Below the pieces are notes generated by a model. That model saw nothing but the letters and a program-made list of their open reading frames with translations. It had not been told where the DNA came from and searched no databases. A program made the translations under genes and the position numbers. Below are positions 34,040 to 46,039 of a stretch of 64,000 nt of DNA, piece after piece. Each line of letters starts with the position of its first letter. Positions within the stretch are counted from its first letter, which is position 1. The stretch is from Pocillopora verrucosa (Eukaryota > Cnidaria > Anthozoa > Scleractinia > Pocilloporidae), in assembly GCF_036669915.1 (NCBI RefSeq), contig NC_089312.1, positions 18,644,317 to 18,708,316 of the forward strand, in the 5' to 3' direction.

Positions 34040-34786
34040 TAGCCTACGTGTAGCCCCACCCTCCCCCACCTCCCAGGTGAAACGGAGGCGACGGAACGTT
34101 TACGCAAACCTGACACTTTTCGTGTTCAGTGACTTCATTCCAATTTATGCAAAATGATGCCATTTTTGCGAAGTGGCACGTGTTAGCGTGAAGGTTATCG
34201 AGATAAACAACAACACTGAAGTGAATTCATTTTCCATTTTTCAGGTAAATTTGCAATTCAGCGTCCGATTTCAAATAAATATAAACGGGCGGCACAATAG
34301 ACATAGTGACCGGTTTCTTCTAAAGAAGAGAGGTGATCGATCACTGGCGCTGCTTGATATATTAAAGATTTTTCATAGCCAATTGGTAACGAAATGGAGA
34401 CATCGTTACCTTCCAAAAACATATTTATGACTTTCTGCTGTTCTTCTTGAGATGTCTCTATCCCAAAAGTCGTGCAAACTTGCCTTAAAACCTAGTCGTA
34501 CATCGCTGTTGTCTGAAAAGTTGACCCTCAAAGACTTCTGTTCACCGTCCGGTTCGTTACTTTGAAAATAAATTACCTACTCTAACAAATCAGAATTGAC
34601 GAAAAAATATGCAAAGAGAGATTAACCAATGAAAAGTCATTATACATTTTCTTGCAAGAGTGACATCACAGAACACGATTAGTGTCAAGTTTGCTTAGAC
34701 TTTATCACGCCTCCGTTTCACTTGGGGGGGGGGGGGGAAGGGGAAAGGGGAGGTTACGGCTACACATAGGCCGGATCAGTGGCACA
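34040..34786. mobile_element. TIR-bounded repeat block with RecQ fragment (b)
   Basis: The left end (AGCCTACGTGTAGC, then GTGAAACGGAGGCG, then CAAACCTGACACTTTTCGTG) is the inverted counterpart of the right end (GAACACGATTAGTGTCAAG, GCCTCCGTTTCAC, a run of about 14 G, GCTACACATAGGCC). The ends are over 100 bases long. The inside has a minus-strand RecQ-like exon fragment. About 370 bases found in the sister copy at 63.0-63.39 kb are missing. Confidence 0.65.
34330..34503 (-). pseudogene. RecQ-like helicase first-exon fragment (b)
   Basis: Same exon as fragment (a), starting at ATG 34503. Codon 4 is TAG, and the Walker A is changed (GYEKS instead of GYGKS). It ends in the SLIYQ context without further helicase motifs. 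The premature TAG is shared with the 63.4 kb copy, as expected from the segmental duplication. Confidence 0.65.
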
Positions 34787-35480
34787 CTCCGGGATATTAC
34801 CAACGGAGGCCAACCCTCAACAACCTGTCGATGGTCACGGTATTAAAGAGGCCTGTCATCTATACAAAGGGATTTTATCCTTTATCAGGCAGGAAAAATT
34901 TCGAAACAAAGGCTTCTCAAGCGCAGTTCCACACACACGCATTCCAAGTTTTGTTTTTAACCATCTCAATAAGTTTTGCTAAATCATGTCTAAAACTAAA
35001 AAAAACGCTTCTTATCCGTTTCAAATCTTCTTCCAACTAACCTTGTTACGACTTGTGAGAAAGAAGTTTACGAGAATTGATGAGTCATCAAGTTCCTGTT
35101 TGTCTAACGACGTAGAGCGTCTATTTCGGTGAACCACTTCATTCCATTGTATTCTAAAGTTCAAGAAAAAATGACCCCTCAGAAAGTGAGTGAAACGCGG
35201 TAATTCCCTTATTCCTGTATACTCCGTTTAGATAATCTGCATGTAGACGTCTTCAAAATGTTTCACTTTGTTTAGTTCACGCGGAACATGGGATATGTCT
35301 TTCACACTCCAGAATATTGCCGACAGAGGCCAAGTCTCAATAACCTGTTGATGTCGACAGTTTGAAAGAGGCCTGTCTCCTGTACAAAGCACCTTTGTCC
35401 TTTATCAGGCAGGAAGGTACAATTAATTCCTATCATCTAGACAAAGCGTTTTTATCCTTTATCAATCAACAGAGGCAAAT
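34787..35480 (+). promoter_or_regulatory. Orphan 5' flank of a lost decarboxylase unit
   Basis: Matches proximal 5' flanks of copies 2, 4 and 5, including ACACTCC-GGATATTGCC, the GAGGCCTGTC...TTTATCAGGCAGGAA module repeated two or three times, and CTTCTCAAGCGCAGTTCCAC. No decarboxylase coding sequence follows; from about 35480 the DNA is unrelated. It probably marks a seventh unit whose gene was deleted. Confidence 0.65.
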
Positions 35481-36479
35481 AAACGACTGTGTTTTTAGAC
35501 TTTTCGATTCATCCAAATATTTGACAACTTTGAGGTCAAATATCTCCCCTTGCCAGAAAGCTACAACACTAATCTTGATTTCCCTTTATAACCCATCATT
35601 TCATCTCTGAAAATCATCAAAAAAGTATTTGGGCGCTACCGTATTTTTGTCTTGGATGCCTTTCAAAATCTGCGACTGTGATAACTTTCTCTCAACTACA
35701 CCTGTCACGCAATTCTTGCTCTAGACAGTCACTTCACCAAATGAACCTACATTTTTTTAGCTCTTTCTACAAGATGATTGATCAAGAAAGGTAAAAAATC
35801 GGAAAAACTTTCGAGACTTTTTTTGGGAATGAAAAATTTCACGTTTAGAGAGTTGCATGTAGGCGAAAAATCGATGAGAAAATCGTAGTGTTTCTTTCTT
35901 CTGTTTTTTATTACTTTGGAGATTTGCTAAAATTAGCAAATATGGCTTTTGTACGGAAAAAACATTCATTAGTCTATCATTTGACTGTTAATCATCATCA
36001 TTGCTCATTTTAGGAGATTTTACAGTCACACGCTGCGTGTTGGTTGACATTATTACAAGTTCCAGTGTGCTACAACTTCGGCTTTTACAGACGAGAAATT
36101 CTGCGCTCTCGCTTGAAAGTAAATATCAATAGTTCTATCAAACTAAAAACTGTGCTTCTATCCCGAAAATAAAATCAAAATAGGGTTGTCGTTGTCACTT
36201 ACCGCCATCGAACATTTCCAAGCAGAACTCTGCTAAGCTAACATCTGTTGCGTGACCCGAAGACTGTCCGTAGGAATTATTCAAGCCCGTTATTCATGCT
36301 GTCTGCTAGATAACAATTTCAGAATAATCTGCAGATCTCTATGATTATTTGCTTGCTTCGATCGTAAAATATCTGCATTTTTTTTCAAGCATTCTATTAC
36401 TACATATAAATCTACATCTCTCTAGATCGAGTGTTGCCGGCGTTCGATTGCGTGACTTATAAAATTTATTAAGAACGAG
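35481..36479. other. Unassigned DNA
   Basis: AT-rich; no recognisable gene or repeat. Confidence 0.4.
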
Positions 36480-37030
36480 CCAGTAGTATTTAGACCAGTA
36501 GGCTTCCTCTCCTGCAGTCTTCGTCTAAATTTTGCAAGGTCCCTTCCTATCTTCTGCCTTGTTCGGTCAGTTTCGACTGAAGCTAGATCATCGGCATCGG
36601 ATCGGCCTCTTCGTCCTCATTCATATCTACAGAGGGGGACCTCGTCAATAAACCAATTTTTGTTACGGTAGATAACCGGCTGAAGTATCGAGCGATTTAC
36701 TGCTCTATCAACCAGTCAGTCTCAGACAACAGGGAAGTGTCGTCTCTTAAACTCGATATTAAGGCGGTTGCTTTACTAGTTTCCTCCCCTGTCCAGCTCA
36801 CGTCTAGGTGATAATTCTTTGCTTTCTGAGAAAAGGTGGCTGTTTTTTGTGTTTGCCTTTGTTAGGGTGCTTTTGGATGGCAGTCAATGATACATCCTTC
36901 CTCTTAGCAAGAGTATCTCGCTTTCTTGTTCTGTCTGTGACGGACTGGGTATAGTTCTCGCGATGACCCGCGTTCAGAGATCTGTGCACGTTGCAGATAA
37001 CCACCCGCGTCTACGATTAGTTTGCTGAAG
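36480..37030 (-). pseudogene. Decayed coding sequence, unknown family
   Basis: Base composition is clearly less AT-rich than around it. On the minus strand long coding-like pieces appear in changing frames: a basic stretch TDRTRKRDTLAKRKDVSL (36.9 kb), then YHLDVSWTGEETSKATALIS, an acidic DMNEDEEADPMPM, and DRTRQKIGRDLAKFRRRLQ (36.55 kb). These are separated by stops and frame changes. This looks like a broken gene or exon with acidic and basic low-complexity segments. I do not recognise the family. Confidence 0.45.
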
Positions 37031-37337
37031 GTTTTTAATGTGATGAGCCTAGTGAGACCGTGAGGTGCTCCAAACTGTGCTAGTTGGTGTGCACTATAAA
37101 CTTGTCGCAGTTCTAAAGTCAGAGGGAGGATTGCCTACCTCTAGTTATGTGAGCGCCTCTACAGTACCTGCGTATCCCTAGCAATCATATGATATAAAGT
37201 TCATCACAGTCACATATCACCAGTTAGGAAAACTGATGTTCAGATAAGCGCTCTTCTTGCCCTTCTTCCTTATTCATTGCCGACTCTAAGATAGCAGTTA
37301 CAGTACGTGTTCTATTAGGTTTACGGTCACCTTGCCA

Positions 37338-37595
37338 CTAGGAAGACTCGCCACCAGCTTTGATTTCTTCTGCCATCTTCAGATTCACCTCTCTCTCAAC
37401 TTTACGTCTCCGATTTTTATATGGAGGATACTGGCATTTACGAACCGAAGGTCTGAATCTCACACCAAGTTGTGCACGATATTTGAGGCATATCTTGAAA
37501 TCGCGGCCTTCGTAATCTCCAAATAAGCCAAAACGCGCTAGAATAAGCTTATTCACGAACGAAACGCATGTTTGGGAGACATTGACGTCTCTCAA
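37338..37595 (-). pseudogene. Exon-like Cys/His open frame, uncharacterised
   Basis: About 85 codons on the minus strand, ending in TAG at 37338. It has no ATG at its left limit, so any gene would enter by splicing. The peptide has a spaced motif (KICLKYRAQLGVRFRPS then KCQYPPYKN) reminiscent of a short Cys/His domain common in transposon-linked cnidarian proteins. It may be the upstream part of the same broken gene as 36480-37030. Weak call. Confidence 0.35.
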
Positions 37596-38962
37596 ATGTT
37601 TTTTTTATGCTGTAAACCCACGAATTTAGAGGTATGAACTGTTGCCGTCCCTGGCCAGCGCGAGAAAAATAACATTTTATTCGACAATTAGTTGCAAATG
37701 AACAAGAAAGAGGAAAATGTTACCGGAAGTGTAAATTCTTTAAGAGTTTCAGAGACGTTTCAGAGATGTTTATCTTCGGCTGTCACAAAAAATTGACTCC
37801 CTCTTAAATTTAATGGGAAAAATGAACCCACAAACTCCTTGTTGAAAAAAAAAGGAATTCATTTGACCGATACGCCCGCTGTTTCAATTTTGCTTTTTCC
37901 TCGGGCTGTTATTAAACAGTTCATAAATTGACCAATGAATAAAATATTTTGAAATACCGTTCGGAATTTGCCTTTTTTTTCGTGCAAATCAAGGGTAGAC
38001 AAAGTTTTTAAAACATTTGACAAGAATTTCATGGGCTTTACCTCGATAATTTTTGTCGGCCAGAGTCAAGACGCGCCAAGCTAAGCGACATCACCCTCCA
38101 GCAAAATAATTTTCCAAAGAATAAATGTGGCGAGCGTGAGGAAACGCACATTTTTTTTCATTATTGTGATCAAAGCCCAATGATGTACCTAAATTGGTGC
38201 TTACGGTATCAAACCATTGATTATGACAGTGAGCTTAATTTTGCTGTCGAGGTCGACGTGATTTCACATTAAAAGCGTTTTTGACGAAACAAACTATTGA
38301 GCATCACTGCACGAACTGAGAAAGTAAAAACTTGTATTTATCTCCCACTCGTTTCGTCTGACAATAGTAGACTTCATCGAGCAGTTTTACAAGTAGGGTA
38401 AATAAGCTTGCTCATATACAACTAGTAAATAAATTGCCTCTTTTTCTATTGAAGCCAGTGGATAGAATTCGCCAGGTGCGCCTACGGTGTTATGTATGCG
38501 TGACATTTTCGGACGTTACATGCACGAGTACGTGATCCGTTTGAGGGTCACAGATTTAGGGTAAATATTTGACCCCTCAACATCACGTAATGTCTCTAGT
38601 TTACAGAGGTCTTAGAAAGCATCATTGCATGGATTTGCCTTCTGCGCGTAGAAGGCTAAAAGCGAATTTCTCGGGCGTAATTGCTTTTCATTTCTCAATT
38701 GATGTTGTTGCAAACACAGTTTTTGGGGGTCACGAAACAAAAAAACTTATCAGGACCTAGTTTCATGTTCTAATGGAAATAAATAGCAAATAAAAACACA
38801 TTGTCTTAAGAAATACAGTTATAAATAATAGGAGTTCTTTGAAACAAATAGTGATAGAAAAGGTTTCAGTTATGGTCAATATTGACTTTTCGTAGCCAAC
38901 TTGCAAATCTGAGGGAATGCACTGAGGGAATTAAAAAAACATACATGTGCGATAATGCAAGC
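37596..38962. other. Unassigned DNA
   Basis: No supported gene or shared repeat; open frames are short and without domains. Confidence 0.4.
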
Positions 38963-40077
38963 TAATGGAAGCTAATTGTGACCGTTTCGGAATTTTGCCA
39001 ACTTGTGGAAAAAATGATTTGTCATTATCAACGATGGTTTGAGTTTACGACGTTAACGCTTGATCTGCGTAATAGTTAAGAAGGAGTGCTGGTAATAAAT
39101 AAGTTATAGAGGTATATGGTGCCCCCAAATATGAGGTTTTTAAGCCGTTCTGGTGCAAAGGCAGGTCGGTGTACATTTTTACCATTTTGGTTTAGAATTA
39201 GGTATGTTTTTCAAGAAAACCACGCAAGGGTCTAAACGTAACTGATTCTTCAACATGAATCAAAGTGAAGGACAAGTATGAAAAACATGTTTTTCTACTG
39301 TTTTTCTTTTTGGGTGATTTTTGTAACTTCTTAACTTCGGCACTGATACAAGCCTTTTCAAATTCTTCTACAACATAGCGTAAAGGATTCTCAAACCAAA
39401 CAAATTTGTCTGGTGTGGATATTAGAGGCCAGGTACCAAACTAAATATAGAAATAGCACTTTTTTTTATCTGAAAATAGGGTCTGGGTGGATAATCTCTG
39501 CCAAACATCCCGAGGCGGATCCCCCCTCCCTATCCGGGGTGGCATCGTGACAACCTGAGTGGAGCTTAACTTTTATCTTTAAAAATCTCATTACGACGAA
39601 TTGAAAAAAGTTTATCCAGCAAGAATTTAAAAATGAAAAAATGAAATAACGGGTATCTTCTCATTTGGCCCAATGACCCCTTCTGGTAAACTTTGTTTGC
39701 ACAAGGCCCATATTTTCTTCCTGAACTGGGCCAGCCTGGTTAAATATTGGCAGTATTAAAATAAACTAATTAACTTGTTAACTTGTTTGTTGATTGATTT
39801 GTTGTAGAAAAGCGACCCCTTCTGGTAAACTTTGTTAGCACAGGGCTCATATTTGAACCCTTTTGCTCCTAAACTGGGCCAGCTTGGTTAAATATTGGCA
39901 GTATAAAAATAAACTAATTAATTAATGAATCCCACAAAGTTCTGGACATCGTATTTAAAGCAACATACAGTGTCACATCCATAAAAAGTTGAAAATTCGG
40001 CCATTCAGACGGAGCCCTGGGAAGTTTTGATGATTCTTTGTCCAGTCTCTTGGATGTTTCCTGAAGAAGTTTGATCA
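38963..40077. repeat. Second copy of the long dispersed repeat
   Basis: Collinear with 33080-34039 and 61820-62784, more diverged than those two are from each other. A local duplication of the GCGACCCCTTCTGGTAAACT to TGGCAGTAT stretch occurs at 39680-39910. It leads directly into the left end of a RecQ block. Confidence 0.75.
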
Positions 40078-41222
40078 GTAGCCTACGTGTGGCCGTACCC
40101 TCCCCCACCCCCAAGGTGAAACGGAGGCGGGGGAATGTCTACGCAAACCTGACACTTATCGTCTTCCGTGACTTCATTCTAATTTATGCAAAATAATGCC
40201 ATTTGATAATATTTTTTTTGCGAAGTGGCACGTGTTAGCGTGAAGGTTATCGAGATAAACAACAACACTGAAGTGAATTCATTTTCCATTTTTCGGGTGA
40301 ATTTGCAATTCAGCGTCCGATTTCAAATAAATATTTTGCTTTAAGGATATAGGAAAAGATTATGGGCGATTTTTGATATAGAGTAAGAAGAGGATTAGCA
40401 TCGCACCTACGAAATCCGCGCGGTTTCTGCTTGCATTTGTAAACAGTGCCACGGTCGACGAAAAAAGTTGGATCATTTGCCGCAGTCTCAAGGTTCTTAC
40501 AGATTTCTTTAATAGATAGTTATGCTGCAAGTGTGAGGAAAGAGCGACTCTTTTCTCAGTCGAAAGGATCGCTCCTTGCTTAGGGTTAATTTAAGTGACT
40601 AAACGTCCGGCAGCCGGACACGGCCTTAATAAATTCGAAGCACCGTTAACAGAAAGACCGAAGGTTGAAGGCGGACAGTCCTCTTCGCCTAAGTACATTA
40701 AGATGGTGCACCTGGTCTTCTGCGAGAGCTTTAACGGGCGATACAATAGATATAGTGACCGGTTTCTTCTAGAAAAGAGAGGCGATCCTTTACTGGCGCT
40801 GCTTGATATATTAAAGATTTTCCATAGCCAGATGGTAACGAGATGCAGACATCGGTACCTTCCAAAAACATATCTATGGCTTTCTGCGGTCTTCTTGAGA
40901 TGTCTCTATCCCAAAAGTCGCGCAAACTTGCCTTAAAACCTTGTCGTTGATCGCTGTTGTCTAAAAAATTGACCATGAAAGACTTTTGTTCACCGTCTGG
41001 TTTGTTAGTTTGAAAATAAATTACCAACTCTAGCCAATCAGGATTGACGAAATTCGACAGAAGGGGTTAACCAATAAAGAGTCATTATACATTTTCTTGC
41101 AAAAGAGTGACGTCACGGAACACAATTAGTGTCAGGTTTGGGTAGGCGTTACCTCGCCTCCGTTTCACCTTGGCGGGGGGGAAGGGGAGGGGAGTGTACA
41201 GCTACACGCGTAGGCTAGATCA
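40078..41222. mobile_element. TIR-bounded repeat block with RecQ fragment (c)
   Basis: The most complete block in the window. The left end, about 40078-40180 (AGCCTACGTGTGGC, GTGAAACGGAGGCGG, CAAACCTGACACT), is inverted relative to the right end, about 41105-41222 (GTGTCAGGTTTGGG, CGCCTCCGTTTCACC, GCTACACGCGTAGGCT). Inside are a recurrent short open frame (about 40330-40500, minus) and a RecQ-like exon. No transposase is visible. Confidence 0.65.
40800..40965 (-). pseudogene. RecQ-like helicase first-exon fragment (c)
   Basis: Preserves KAIDMFLEG and an intact Walker A (SGYGKSLIYQAAP). It has lost the initiator ATG and has a one-base deletion in the EEQQ motif, so the two halves are in different frames. 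No further helicase motifs. Confidence 0.65.
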
Positions 41223-42492
41223 GTGGCCACCAAAACGCTTTTTCACATAAGCAATCTTATTAAGAAAAAGCGCTGCATGTCGATTTTTATGCAATATATA
41301 CGTGTTATTTGAACTGTTGGGTTTGCAGGAACAAAAAGGCTTTGGTATACTAACGTACGCGCATGCAATATCTTCTACTTGCTTAAACTGATATTGATTG
41401 ACGATGCTTGGAATGAAAATAACCTTATCAGGTGTACTGAGAACTAAACTTTTTTTCTTCGTGTGAAGGGTTGTTTGGAATGTGATTTTGTTAGCAGGAA
41501 TGTTTGAAAAGAATATTTCGATATTTCACCGCTCTGATTCTCAGTCCAAGCTAATGTGGTAAAACAGGAGTCAGTTAAACAAGGGTTATAAACGTTACAG
41601 TTTAAAGAATTGGAATAAGTTTACTCATTCTATTATTTTGATAGAAATCTCATTTAAACTGCGTTTGGATACGAATTAATTGTATCTTAGTACCTCAACA
41701 TATTTCGAATGTGATATTTAAATCAGGTTGACATTTATGTTATGATCCACGGACTACTGGAGGACTATTGAAAGCCAAAATGTTCTTCCTCGGGATAATT
41801 TGTCTTAAGCCAAATCCCACAATGATATTCAAACAGACAACAAAGAGCGTCTATTTCAGTGAACCATTTCAGTTCATTGTAATCTAAAGCTCGAGATGAA
41901 ATGACCCCTCGTTTGGAAAGTAAGTAAAACGTGGTTACTCCCTTATTCCTGTGTACTCCGATAAGATAATCTGCATGTAGACATCTCCAAAATGTTTTAC
42001 TTTGTTTAGTTCACGCTGGACATAGGATAATGCCTTTCACACTCCAGCATATTGCCAAGGAAGGCCAATCCTAATCAACTTATTGATGCCGATAGTTTGA
42101 AAGAGGCCTGTCATCTGGACAAAGCGCTTTTATCCTTTATGAGGCAGGAAAAATTTCCAGACAAAGGCTTCTCAAGCGCAGTTCCACACATACCCATTCC
42201 AAGTTTTGTTTTTAACCATCTCATTAAGTTTTGCTAAATCATTTCTAAAACTCCAAAACCGCTGGTGAGAAAGAAGTTTACGAGTCATCTGGACAAAGCA
42301 CTTTTATCAAGCAGGAAGATACAGTTAACCTCTGTCATCCTGAAAAAACGCTTTTATCCTTTACCAGGCACATGCATTTTAGCGTCATTTGCGCTTGCGC
42401 GATGAAATCGATATTCCTGTTAAAAGCAGACCATTCAAAAGGAGTATATCATTTACGAGCAAAACAAGCCGCGAACTACATGCAACATAATC
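41223..42492 (+). promoter_or_regulatory. 5' flank of decarboxylase copy 4
   Basis: Collinear with the other 5' flanks. The TATA-like TATATCA is at 42445-42451. The CATCTGGACAAAGC...TTTATC...CAGGAA module occurs at 42108, 42286 and, degenerate, about 42330. Confidence 0.6.
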
Positions 42493-43832
42493 ATGAGCTC
42501 CAAACCTCACCGTGTTGGTCAATGGATTCCCTCTGACCACAAATTTCCAGACAAATGGTTAGCCAACTTGATCATAGAAGTCCAAACTAAATGCAAAGAT
42601 AAGTAAGCGTTATTGATGGCTCTTCATCCACCAACTGAAGATGAAGAAACAGCTAGTGGTGAAACTCCGCCGATAGTTGCTCATGGTACAGAGGAAGACT
42701 TCCGTCTCCATCCACTCGTTCAAGAATTATTGAAAACTATCATCTCCGACCCCGTAATCGACATGTTCTTCCATCAGATGTTCTGTACAAGATTCGAGAT
42801 AGTTCGATAGGAACAAGGATCCCTTGCTGGCAACTGATGATTATTTTAATCGACTACAACACGACAAAAGCTCCAGAGTACGAAACCAGTTTGGTTGGCT
42901 TCCCCATTAATGTAATCCTGAACTGGCCGATGGCTACGACTGCTGGATTTGCTGCTTTTCTCAAAGACAAAGTCATCACGTTGCTCAAAAGTATTCCCAA
43001 CCACTGAAGAAAGTTTCTTTCCAGTTCTGCTTCTTATTACGTGTTGAATGATGATCCACGTCATGGTTGGTTTGGTAAGGACGCAATGCAAGCAATGCCA
43101 AACTTCGACTATGAGTTCAAATGCAAGCCCAGAGAAAAACATCACTGTTTTACATCATGGGATGATTTCTTCACTAGAGAGTTTCGTGATGGCATTCGTC
43201 CAGTAGAATCTTCGGACGACGATTCCATAGTTACGAATGCTTGTGAGTCGGCGCCACATTATATCTCTACCGCCGTTAAGAAGAGGGACTTCTTCGGGTT
43301 AAAGCACCAACGGTACTCACTGGACTTCATCCTGAACATGAGTGACCTTGCCAAGCAATTTCATGGTGGAACCGTCTACCAAGCGTTCGTAAGTGCCACC
43401 AGTTATCACCGTTGGCACATTCCTGTGTCGGGCACTATTTACAAGACAGAACTCGTGGATGGTTCTTATTATTCTGCAACCCACGACATCCAGGATGATC
43501 CTGCATTGCCCAACATATCACAAGGATACCTAGCCCAAGTAGCTGCCAGAGGTATTATCTACATTCAAACTGACAATCCCCGCTTTGGCTTGATGTGCTT
43601 CGCATCAATTGGCATGTCAGAGGTGTCCTCTAACGAAATCACCGTTGAAGAAAAGGATAAAGTGAAGAAAGGTGACCAGTTCGACATGTTTCACTATGGT
43701 GGGTCCACGCATTTACTGATATTTCGCCCTGGAGTAAATATCAAGTTCGATACGAGAGGTCAAACGCCAGGTCTGGATACCAAAAATATTCTAGTTAAGT
43801 CGAAAATTGCGACCGTACATCCATCAATTTAA
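42493..43832 (+). pseudogene. PsiD-like decarboxylase, copy 4 (multiply disrupted)
   Basis: Full-length relative of copy 5 with at least three lesions. Codon 38 is TAA (42604-42606, where copy 5 has TTA). An indel cluster around 42785-42810, just after HQMF, shifts the frame and creates TAG. A TGA at 43005-43007 replaces the Trp of NYWGKF. From 43008 the catalytic part is open to the natural stop and still encodes YHRWH and MFHYGGST. It also has substitutions at normally constant places: PRFGL for PDIGL, QFDMF for QLGMF and FGLKH for FWIKH. This is a pseudogene. Polyadenylation signal AATAAA at 44522. Confidence 0.9.
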
Positions 43833-44682
43833 GCAAATATAAACAAGGCTGTTAAAAAACAGCTTGATTTTGCTTGTATTCAGTGTCGACATGATAATTT
43901 TCTTTCTTTCCTCTTAGAAGGTGTCTTTTGACAATAAGGAAATTGAGTTTTTTTCATTTTCATTTCGTCAATTGTTATGAACCACTAAATTTAGAAGTAT
44001 TTGGCAACTACTAAAATTAGGAATGTTCTGGCTTAGTGTCTGTGATTTGTTTAGGCCTGTTAGATTATTTTGCAATCCTTATGCGAGTCTTGTGAGCCTT
44101 GGTTTGTTGTGTGCTGCAAGACCACACGTTTATTTTTACCTTTTGAGTAGTTGGTCCTCCATCGATGTAATAGGCTTGTTGTACGATAATTGTCATCGCT
44201 GGCCGTGTTTTTGCTAATCCTTGCTTAGAGTCCTCAACGGGAAATTTTGTTCAAGAAATTAGCCATGGAGGTTTGGAAGTTTTTCAAGCACATCTTTTCG
44301 TGCCACGAGCATGACTAATAATTGATGGTTTATTTTTAAACCGAAGCATTTAATCACTTATTTTAGCATTTGTGAGGGATTTTTAATGATGATTACTGAC
44401 CAAACGTTTCTTAACTCACATTTGGAGTGAAAGATATTCCCATGGTTTACCGAAAGTGCGATGATAGTAAACTTAATCCTCGATGTGCACATCACCACTT
44501 GGTTGATTTCTGATATGTAGAAATAAAGCACTGCAAGAGTGTTTAGTGCTTTGATGTTTTGCTCAGGGTTGTTGTCAAAAACATGACATTACACACAACA
44601 CCTCACCTGCAGAAAAATTCTAGCCTCGAGCGAACCTGTTTGGTCTATTTTTAGTAACACAATTGTCAATTGTGTTACTAAA
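43833..44682 (+). other. 3' UTR region of pseudogene copy 4
   Basis: Shared unit DNA with AATAAA at 44522-44527 and the tail word TAGTAACACAATTGTCAATTG near 44650. Confidence 0.6.
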
Positions 44683-45043
44683 ATTGGAAGTTGAATTTAT
44701 ATAGTAAGTAGAACAATGCTAATTATGATAAATGGTGACAACAAGAAAATAGGTAAAGCATGAAAGTGTGAGAATATAAAGGATAGTTTTAGATTTACAT
44801 GGTGTAATTGTTGATTCAAGGATGGTTGTTCTTTTTGAATATGAATAGCCTCATTTATCTTGAGTTGGAAACCGGTTGAGGCCTGCGTGATCCAAAACAT
44901 GGAAGTTATCTGCTGAACACAAGGCACATTGTCGCGCGACAACGCTTCCAACGCTTTGTACATTAATTAACTGAAGATGACAGAAGTTTCTGTCGAAACA
45001 TGTATTACAGACTTAAAAGTTTTGTCGCTTTCTTTAAATTCTT
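44683..45043. mobile_element. Left-truncated copy of the MITE at 27561
   Basis: Collinear with the inner and right parts of 27561-27965, ending GTTTTGTCGCTTTCTTTAAA. The left inverted end is missing. Confidence 0.7.
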
Positions 45044-45077
45044 GACTTGCCTGCTAATATCAAGACCCTTTGGAAAT

Positions 45078-45079
45078 AC

Positions 45080-45140
<61 letters not shown>
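45078..45140. repeat. TA microsatellite
   Basis: CATA then uninterrupted TA repeats. Confidence 0.95.
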
Positions 45141-45143
<3 letters not shown>

Positions 45144-45359
45144 CTATATTACATAGAAACCTTTTTTAGGCCCGAGCCGGGAATTTAAGCTTTAGTTTTC
45201 TAAGAGATTTTCAAGATGACCTAAACATTGCAAACAAAAATTCTGCCGAATTAAATTAATGAGTTATCATCATAGGCTTAGTATCTTTAAAGAGAACCGC
45301 ATTCAATTCGACCAGTTTTAGTAATCTGATTTTGCATCAAGCATAGTCCTTTGGGGATA

Positions 45360-45880
45360 CGATATTTAACAAATATTTTAAGACTGACTTAAGCAATATG
45401 CAGCCTTCAATGAAGAAGAAATTTCAGCTCTACGTACAGAGAAAATTTGCCTCATTTTTGAAGGGATGGCATTCTTAGACAAGACGGCGCTCAATCCAAA
45501 TATGTGTAACCAACTGAAATAAGATATATTTCGAGAGACTTTACATAATTTAAAAAAGATTAAAAGCGTCGTCGAAAGCAGAAAATTGCGATTGGCGATA
45601 CATGGACTTTTTTGCAGGTAAACAAACCCTAAAATATAGTATTAAAATTGAGTACTTAGCTGGCTGTAGCTCGGTCACAGAACTCTTCATTGGTTATTCC
45701 CCTTACTTTCTGCCATACAATTTTTATGACGTCAATTTGGAAAATTTGGTAATGGAACAACTAACAGTCCCCTAATTAATATTTTTCGTTTTTCCAATCG
45801 CTTCTAGGCTTGATATTGTCTAAATATCGTGAGGGAAAAATATTTCTATTGGTCACTCATGGGAGGTAAAGGGTCAAACA
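45360..45880. repeat. Dispersed repeat plus MITE copy c
   Basis: Collinear with 28250-28798. The left MITE end is lost (CTCTTCATTGGTTATTCCCC), while the right end (CATGGGAGGTAAAGGGTC) is present. Confidence 0.6.
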
Positions 45881-46039
45881 AAATTAAGGAAAATCAGCCT
45901 TACAAGATTACATTGACCTAAATCAATGAAATTCACAGGAGATTAGTTTGTTGCAATATCCACGAGCTGAAGATAACGCATGACTTTAATGTGTTTTAAA
46001 ATGAGCTTGGAACTTAAAGAAACTTACTATCACCATCCA

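Larger units (their letters stand above)
30296..34785. repeat. Segmental duplication, partner of 59054-63782
   Basis: Collinear and near-identical by eye with 59054-63782. It begins inside decarboxylase copy 3 (AATTTCATGGTGG) and ends inside the right terminal repeat of a RecQ block (GGCCGGATCAGTGG). Differences include a deletion here after GTGAAAA near 32543 (about 110 bases present at 61168-61280) and different internal deletions around 34285 and 63388. It contains two copies of the 3' UTR poly(A) context, a CAGA microsatellite, a MITE with a hairpin insertion, and a RecQ fragment. Confidence 0.9.

Noticed and set aside
34725-34745. G-quadruplex or telomere-like signal in the G runs
   Set aside because: The run is one uneven G-rich stretch inside a terminal repeat, variable in length between copies; the sequence gives no evidence of a function.
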